A stretch of 64,000 nt of DNA from Streptomyces fulvorobeus. GTDB taxonomy: Bacteria > Actinomycetota > Actinomycetes > Streptomycetales > Streptomycetaceae. This document shows positions 58,975 to 64,000 of this stretch, piece by piece (positions within the stretch are counted from its first letter, which is position 1; every line of letters starts with the position of its first letter). The DNA lies in the NCBI RefSeq assembly GCF_013167895.1, contig NZ_BLWC01000001.1:1736001-1800000 (forward strand). The letters are read 5' to 3'. Position numbers and translations under genes: made by a program. The notes below the pieces were generated by a model. That model saw only the letters and a program-made list of their open reading frames with translations. It had not been told where the DNA came from and ran no database searches.

Positions 58975-61900
58975 CTAGCGGTCGTTCAGCCATCGGCTGA
59001 CACACGCGATGAGGTCGTTGGCATCCAGCGGCTTGGTGACGTAGTCGTTGGCGCCGGACGCCAGACTCTTCTCCCGATCCCCCGGCATCGCCTTCGCGGT
59101 GACGGTGATGATGGGCATGTCCGCGTGTGCGGGCATCTGCCGGATCGCGGCGGTCGCCTCGTAACCGTCCATCTCCGGCATCATCACGTCCATCAGGATC
59201 AGGTCGATCTCCGTGTGCTCGGTGAGTGTCTCGATGCCCTTGCGGCCGTTCTCGGCGTGCAGGACCTGGACGCCGTGGAGCTCCAGGATGCCACTGAGCG
59301 CGAAGAGGTTGCGGGCGTCGTCGTCGACGACGAGCACGGTACGGCCGTGCAGACCGGAGTCGATGGCCGGAGAAGTCTGCTGACGGGACTCCTCGGGCCG
59401 CCGTACCAGGGGCACGACGGCGCCCGGCTGCTCGGCCGAGAGGTGAAGCGCGATGCGTTCGCGCAGTTCGTCCAGGCTGGAGAGCAGTTCCAGCGGCCGC
59501 TCGTGCGCACGGGACTGGAGCGCCTGCTCGTGCCCCGCGTCCAGACGGCGGTTGTTGTGCGCGAGTACCGGGACGGTTCTGAGCGCGGCGTCACCGTCCA
59601 TCGCGTCCAGGAAGCGCAGGGCTTCGCCGTTGGGCATGTCCAGTTCCAGGACCACGCAGTGGAACGGCTCGGCGGCGAGGACGGCCGCGGCTTCCCGCGA
59701 CCCCAGGGCCGCGATGACCTCGATGTCCTCACGGTCGGTGAGCTCGCGTCCGCCGGTGAGCTCGGCCACCGCGCTCTGGGCGACGAGGGAGAGCAGACCG
59801 CCCGGGCGCTCCTCGATGACCAGCAGCCGGCGCGTCTGCCGGGGCTGGGCCGCCTTGGCCGTCACCGCACGCTGGCCTCTCCCGGACGGCTCGGACTCGC
59901 TGCCCTGCCCGGCCGGGCCGGCCGGTTCGTCGGCTGTCTCCGCCCGGAAGTCCGCGCGTGCGACAGGGAGGTAGAGCGTGAAGGTGCTGCCCTCGCCGGG
60001 TGTGCTGTCGACCGTGAGGGCGCCACCGAGCAGGTGCGCGATCTCGCGGCTGATGGACAGTCCCAGCCCGGTGCCCCCGTACTTGCGGCTGGTGGTGCCG
60101 TCCGCCTGCTGGAACGCCCCGAAGATGGCTTCGAGCTGCTGCTCGGCGATGCCCACGCCGGTGTCCGTGACGCGGAACGCCACGATGGCGCCGCCGCGGT
60201 GGACGGGGCCCGGAAGCTCGCTGTCGGACGCCTGCTCGATACGGAGCTCCACGCTTCCGCGTTCGGTGAACTTGACCGCGTTGGAGAGCAGGTTGCGCAG
60301 GACCTGCCGGAGTCTGGAGTCGTCGGTGACCAGGTCGGCGGGGACGCCGGGTGCGGTGGTGATGGTGAAGCCGAGGCTCTTCTGCGTGGTCATCGGCCGG
60401 AAGGTGGCCTCGACGTAGTCGAGGAGCTGGCGCAGCGCGACACGTTCCGGATGGATGTCCATCTTGCCCGCCTCGACCTTCGACAGGTCGAGGATGTCGT
60501 TGATCAGCTGGAGCAGGTCGGACCCTGCCGAGTGGATGATCCCGGCGTACTCGACCTGCTTGGCGGTGAGGTTGCGGTTCGGGTTCTGGGCGAGCAGCTG
60601 CGCGAGGATCAGAAGGCTGTTGAGAGGCGTCCGCAGTTCGTGGCTCATGTTGGCCAGGAACTCCGACTTGTACTTGGAGGCCAGCGAGAGCTGCTGGGCA
60701 CGCTCCTCCAGCTCCTGGCGCGCCTGCTCGATCTCCAGGTTCTTGCCTTCGATGTCGCTGTTCTGGGCGGCCAGCAGGGCGGCCTTCTCCTCCAGTTCCG
60801 CGTTGGAGCGCTGGAGCTCCTCCTGCTGCACCTGCAGCTGCTCGGAACGCGACTGCAGTTCGGCGGCGAGCCGCTGCGACTCGCCGAGCAGCTCGTCGGT
60901 GCGGGCGTTGGCGACGATGGTGTTGACGTTGACGCCCACCATCTCCATGAGCTGGTCGAGGAAGTCCCGGTGTACGGGGGTGAAGGCCGTGAACGAGGCC
61001 AGCTCGATGACACCGAGGACCTGGTCGTCGACGACGATCGGCAGCACGATCAGACTGCCCGGCGTGGTGCTGCCGAGCCCGGAGGAGATGCGCACGTAGT
61101 CGCCGGGCACTCCGTCGGCGGCGATGGTGCGGCGGCTGCGCGCCGCCTGGCCGACGAGGGATTCACCCAGCCGGAAGCGGTCGTGGTCGCCGTTGCCCGC
61201 GGGGCGCCCGTACGAGCCGACGAGTCTGAGCTCGATGCCGTCCGGGGACTCCTCAGCGAGGTAGAAGGCGCCGTACTGGGCGCAGACCAGCGGGGTCAGC
61301 TCGTCCATGACCAGCTCACCGACCACGGCGAGGTCGCGGTGCCCCTGCATCAGGCTGGAGATCCGGGCCAGGCTGGACTTCAGCCAGTCCTGTTCCTGGT
61401 TGGCCCGGGTCGTCTCGCGCAGCGAGCCGACCATCGAGTTGATGTTGTCCTTCAGCTCCGCGACCTCACCGGACGCGTCGACGGTGATCGACCGCGTCAG
61501 ATCGCCCTCGGCCACGGCGCTGGTCACCTCGGCGATGGCCCGCACCTGGCGGGTGAGGTTGCCTGCCAGCTCGTTCACGTTCTCGGTGAGGCGCTTCCAC
61601 GTACCGGAGACGCCCTCGACCTCGGCCTGCCCGCCGAGCCGGCCCTCGCTGCCCACCTCGCGGGCGACGCGGGTGACCTCGGCGGCGAAGGCCGAGAGCT
61701 GGTCGACCATCGTGTTGATGGTCGTCTTCAGCTCCAGGATCTCGCCGCGGGCGTCGACGTCGATCTTCTTGGACAGGTCACCGTTGGCGACGGCGGTGGT
61801 GACCAGGGCGATGTTGCGTACCTGCCCGGTCAGGTTGTTCGCCATCGAGTTGACGTTGTCGGTGAGGTCCTTCCAGGTGCCTGCCACGTTGGGCACCCGG

Positions 61901-63282
61901 GCCTGGCCGCCGAGCTGTCCCTCGGTGCCGACCTCGCGTGCCACGCGGGTCACCTCGTCGGCGAACGCGGACAGGGTGTCCACCATGGTGTTGATGACCT
62001 CGGCCAGTGCGGCGACCTCGCCCTTGGCCTCGACCGTGATCTTCCGCGACAGGTCACCGCGCGCGACGGCGTTGGCCACCTCGGCGATGGAGCGCACCTG
62101 GCCCGTCAGGTTGGAGGCCATCACGTTGACGTTGTCCGTGAGGTCCTTCCAGGTCCCGGACGCGCCCCGCACGGTCGCCTGACCGCCCAGGTTGCCCTCG
62201 GTGCCCACCTCGCGGGCGACGCGCGTCACCTCGTCGGCGAACCCCGACAGCTGGTCGACCATCGTGTTGATGGTCTCCTTCAGCTCCAGGATCTCGCCGC
62301 GCGCGTCGACCCGGATCTTCTGGGTGAGGTCTCCCTGGGCGACGGCCGTCGTGACCTCGGCGATGGAGCGCACCTGGGCGGTCAGGTTGTCGCCCATGAC
62401 GTTGACCGACTCGGTGAGGTCCTTCCAGGTGCCGGAGACGCCCTTGACGTCCGCCTGCCCGCCGAGGCGGCCTTCCGTGCCGACCTCGCGGGCGACGCGG
62501 GTCACCTCGTCGGCGAAGGCGGACAACTGGTCGACCATCGTGTTGATGGTCTCCTTCAGCTGCAGGATCTCGCCGCGCGCGTCGACGTCGATCTTCTGCG
62601 ACAGGTCACCCTGGGCGACCGCCGTCGCGACCTGCGCGATTGAGCGCACCTGGGCGGTCAGGTTGCCCGCCATGAAGTTCACGGAGTCGGTCAGGTCACG
62701 CCAGGTACCGGAGACTCCCTTGACGTCCGCCTGGCCACCGAGACGGCCGTCGGTGCCCACCTCCCGGGCGACGCGGGTCACCTCGTCGGCGAAGGCGGAC
62801 AGCTGGTCGACCATCGTGTTGATGGTGTTCTTCAGCTCCAGGATCTCGCCCCGCGCGTCGACGTCGATCTTCTGCGACAGGTCGCCGAGGGCCACAGCGG
62901 TGGCCACGTGCGCGATGTCGCGCACCTGGGTCGTCAGATTGCCCGCCATCGCGTTCACGGAGTCGGTCAGATCCGCCCAGGTGCCCGATACGCCGGGAAC
63001 CTCCGCCTGGCCGCCGAGCGTCCCCTCGGTGCCTACCTCGCGTGCGACCCGGGTCACCTCGGAGGTGAACAGCGACAGCTGATCGACCATGCCGTTGAAC
63101 ACGGTGGCGATCTCACCGAGCAGGCCGTCCGCCGCGTCGGGCAGGCGCGTACCGAAGTCCCCGTCGCGCACCGCGGTCAGCCCGTCCAGCAGCTGCCGCA
63201 GCTCCGGCTCCCCCACCTTGCCGGTTCCCCGCGACCGTGTCCGCTGCACCGGACGCGAGCTCTCGACCGTCGTCTCAGCCAT
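58975..63282 (-). CDS. Cytosolic hybrid histidine kinase with six 92-residue HAMP repeats, GAF and two receiver domains
   Basis: 1435 residues from ATG 63282, with GAGG seven bases upstream. No membrane helix is present. After a partial HAMP (25-74), six repeats of exactly 92 residues (75-626) each run from [10 protein letters not shown] to [10 protein letters not shown]. Then come a GAF domain (about 655-800), a coiled coil (805-865), HisKA with His881 in [10 protein letters not shown], a HATPase domain ([24 protein letters not shown]), and two receivers. Receiver 1 has Glu1213 in place of the phospho-acceptor Asp; receiver 2 is canonical with Asp1365 ([11 protein letters not shown]). The repeated HAMP array resembles fungal group III (Nik1) osmosensors. 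It is upstream of the ANTAR phosphatase and probably feeds the same stress network. Confidence 0.93.
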   Translation of the reverse strand: MAETTVESSRPVQRTRSRGTGKVGEPELRQLLDGLTAVRDGDFGTRLPDAADGLLGEIATVFNGMVDQLSLFTSEVTRVAREVGTEGTLGGQAEVPGVSGTWADLTDSVNAMAGNLTTQVRDIAHVATAVALGDLSQKIDVDARGEILELKNTINTMVDQLSAFADEVTRVAREVGTDGRLGGQADVKGVSGTWRDLTDSVNFMAGNLTAQVRSIAQVATAVAQGDLSQKIDVDARGEILQLKETINTMVDQLSAFADEVTRVAREVGTEGRLGGQADVKGVSGTWKDLTESVNVMGDNLTAQVRSIAEVTTAVAQGDLTQKIRVDARGEILELKETINTMVDQLSGFADEVTRVAREVGTEGNLGGQATVRGASGTWKDLTDNVNVMASNLTGQVRSIAEVANAVARGDLSRKITVEAKGEVAALAEVINTMVDTLSAFADEVTRVAREVGTEGQLGGQARVPNVAGTWKDLTDNVNSMANNLTGQVRNIALVTTAVANGDLSKKIDVDARGEILELKTTINTMVDQLSAFAAEVTRVAREVGSEGRLGGQAEVEGVSGTWKRLTENVNELAGNLTRQVRAIAEVTSAVAEGDLTRSITVDASGEVAELKDNINSMVGSLRETTRANQEQDWLKSSLARISSLMQGHRDLAVVGELVMDELTPLVCAQYGAFYLAEESPDGIELRLVGSYGRPAGNGDHDRFRLGESLVGQAARSRRTIAADGVPGDYVRISSGLGSTTPGSLIVLPIVVDDQVLGVIELASFTAFTPVHRDFLDQLMEMVGVNVNTIVANARTDELLGESQRLAAELQSRSEQLQVQQEELQRSNAELEEKAALLAAQNSDIEGKNLEIEQARQELEERAQQLSLASKYKSEFLANMSHELRTPLNSLLILAQLLAQNPNRNLTAKQVEYAGIIHSAGSDLLQLINDILDLSKVEAGKMDIHPERVALRQLLDYVEATFRPMTTQKSLGFTITTAPGVPADLVTDDSRLRQVLRNLLSNAVKFTERGSVELRIEQASDSELPGPVHRGGAIVAFRVTDTGVGIAEQQLEAIFGAFQQADGTTSRKYGGTGLGLSISREIAHLLGGALTVDSTPGEGSTFTLYLPVARADFRAETADEPAGPAGQGSESEPSGRGQRAVTAKAAQPRQTRRLLVIEERPGGLLSLVAQSAVAELTGGRELTDREDIEVIAALGSREAAAVLAAEPFHCVVLELDMPNGEALRFLDAMDGDAALRTVPVLAHNNRRLDAGHEQALQSRAHERPLELLSSLDELRERIALHLSAEQPGAVVPLVRRPEESRQQTSPAIDSGLHGRTVLVVDDDARNLFALSGILELHGVQVLHAENGRKGIETLTEHTEIDLILMDVMMPEMDGYEATAAIRQMPAHADMPIITVTAKAMPGDREKSLASGANDYVTKPLDANDLIACVSRWLNDR
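61405..63060 (-). repeat. Six tandem 276-bp repeats encoding 92-residue HAMP units
   Basis: Starting at codon 75 of the hybrid kinase, the unit recurs six times without length change. Copies differ mainly at scattered codons ([60 protein letters not shown]). The high DNA similarity makes expansion or contraction by recombination likely. Confidence 0.88.
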
Positions 63283-63392
63283 GACCAATCCTCGTTGCGT
63301 TCCGGGCACCCGGCCGACCAGAAAAACAGGACAACTCCACGGTCCACAGCTGGACCGGCCCCTCCGTGCCTCACGACGGCGACCAGAGATCA

Positions 63393-63406
63393 TTGCCGTG
63401 CGACAA
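63393..63406. promoter_or_regulatory. Palindrome-like element TTGCCGTGCGACAA upstream of the hybrid kinase
   Basis: Differs by one base from the perfect palindrome TTGCCGTGCGGCAA at 49740-49753 upstream of the B12-sensor operon. It is 111 bases before the hybrid-kinase ATG, so it could be a shared operator. Confidence 0.45.
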
Positions 63407-63420
63407 AATTCTGAGGAAGC

Positions 63421-64000
63421 CTATCCCGACGCCTGGGGAAGCGGTACCGAGTCCCCCTCAGGCCGGCCGGACACCCGCACGGCGCGGTCGAGGTAGAAGC
63501 GGATGGTGGTCCCGCTCACGCCGGTGTGCGTACGCACGAGGTCGCTGAGGCAGTTGACCAGCAGCAGGCCGCGGCCGCCCGGCCGGCCCGGCGGGGGGAG
63601 GTGACGGCCCGCGAGCGGGTCCGTCAGGTGCCCGCGGTCGCGTACCTCACACACGACCTGGTCGCCCTCGGCCCAGATGCGCAGGGTTCCGGTGCCGCCG
63701 CCGTGGAGGACGCTGTTGGTGGTGAGTTCGGCCACAGCCAGAGCGAGGTCGTCGAGACGGGCCGTGGGCAGTCCCAGAGCAGCGGCCCGGCGCCAGGCGA
63801 ACGTACGGACTTCGGGCAGCGCGCGGCCGTCGAAGGCGAAGGCGGACGCGCCCTGCGGTGGACGGGGCAGCGGCTGGTTGCAGGCGGCTGCCGTACGGTC
63901 GGGGTCGTAGGCGGTGCTGGGGCGCTCGATCGCGTCCTCGATGATTACCGGGTGGGTGGCGTGGGCGTCCGCGAGGACCCGCTCGTCGAGCCGGGCGGTG
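63421..64000 (-). CDS. MEDS-like sensor plus RsbW-like HATPase (anti-sigma regulatory kinase), 5' end beyond the window
   Basis: The frame is open from the window edge to a stop at 63421 (about 192 residues seen). The visible N-terminal part, with HPVIIEDAIERPSTAYDPDRT and ACNQPLP, resembles the end of a MEDS sensory domain in Streptomyces anti-sigma-like proteins. The rest is a small GHKL ATPase: LDDLALAVAELTTNSVLHGG (N-box), VVCEVRDRGHLTDPLAGRHL (G1 box) and PGGRGLLLVNCLSDLVRTHT (G2 box). RsbW-type proteins bind a sigma factor and phosphorylate a STAS partner. It could be the kinase counterpart of the STAS protein at 52574, though this is unproven. Confidence 0.82.
   Translation of the reverse strand, partial: TARLDERVLADAHATHPVIIEDAIERPSTAYDPDRTAAACNQPLPRPPQGASAFAFDGRALPEVRTFAWRRAAALGLPTARLDDLALAVAELTTNSVLHGGGTGTLRIWAEGDQVVCEVRDRGHLTDPLAGRHLPPPGRPGGRGLLLVNCLSDLVRTHTGVSGTTIRFYLDRAVRVSGRPEGDSVPLPQASG

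Noticed and set aside
59125..62643. 1172-codon plus-strand open frame
   Set aside because: Antisense to the HAMP hybrid kinase; its apparent repeats simply mirror the HAMP repeats.
61405..63060. Regular repeats considered as a CRISPR array or satellite
   Set aside because: The 276-bp units are in frame, contiguous without spacers, and encode HAMP domains.

Overview
The window is a high-GC actinobacterial chromosome segment, almost certainly Streptomyces. The signs are GC-rich third codon positions, frequent GTG starts, TANNNT hexamers set just before start codons (leaderless mRNAs), and blocks that I recognise from Streptomyces: fasR-fabD-fabH-acpP-fabF, matB, an mbl-type mreB, and a TerD/TerC tellurium-stress locus. 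No rRNA, tRNA, CRISPR array, insertion sequence or prophage was recognised.

Layout. (1) 1-7353: a Ter stress module, with a phosphoribosyltransferase-TRSP-StiP fusion cut by the window edge, a HpcH/CitE-like lyase, three TerD proteins, a TerA-like protein and a TerC/DUF475 membrane protein. (2) 7444-11834: an AhpE-like peroxiredoxin, a DUF3052 protein and aceE (pyruvate dehydrogenase E1), separated by strong hairpins. (3) 11855-16973: small metabolic and secreted genes, a decayed alpha/beta-hydrolase remnant, a MerR regulator with its aldo/keto reductase, and a pirin. (4) 17036-21990: the type II fatty-acid synthase operon and its activator fasR. (5) 22068-29607: DUF3145, an SGNH lipoprotein, a galactose mutarotase, a GH3 beta-glucosidase divergent from a TetR regulator, LysE and EI24 membrane proteins. 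(6) 29673-36970: a sugar-acid operon with an enolase-superfamily dehydratase, a zinc alcohol dehydrogenase, an unknown barrel-like protein and a ChvE-GguA-GguB type ABC importer. (7) 36986-47718: Ohr, an NADP-dependent reductase divergent from MarR, mbl, a degenerate GAF histidine kinase, Lrp, an MFS transporter, matB and a glyoxalase-like protein.

(8) 47833-64000 is dominated by signalling genes: three SpoIIE/PP2C phosphatases (one with PAS/GAF-like sensing, one with ANTAR+GAF+PAS), a cobalamin-binding protein carrying the CarH-type W-x9-EH photoreceptor signature, a STAS anti-anti-sigma factor, a Ser/Thr kinase, a 1435-residue hybrid kinase with six exact 92-residue HAMP repeats, and an RsbW-like ATPase at the right edge. 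The overlapping genes at 49834-52924 (phosphatase, B12 sensor, STAS) look like a light- or cobalamin-gated partner-switching module and are the most interesting item. A palindrome TTGCCGTGCGRCAA lies upstream both of this operon and of the hybrid kinase.

Quality note. Five otherwise well-conserved genes (DUF4429-SHOCT, fasR, SGNH lipoprotein, galactose mutarotase, sugar-acid dehydratase) each need one extra base to restore a single frame, usually in a short C or G run. All five shifts have the same sign, so systematic base under-calling is likelier than five independent mutations. Those genes are reported as whole genes with the break noted.
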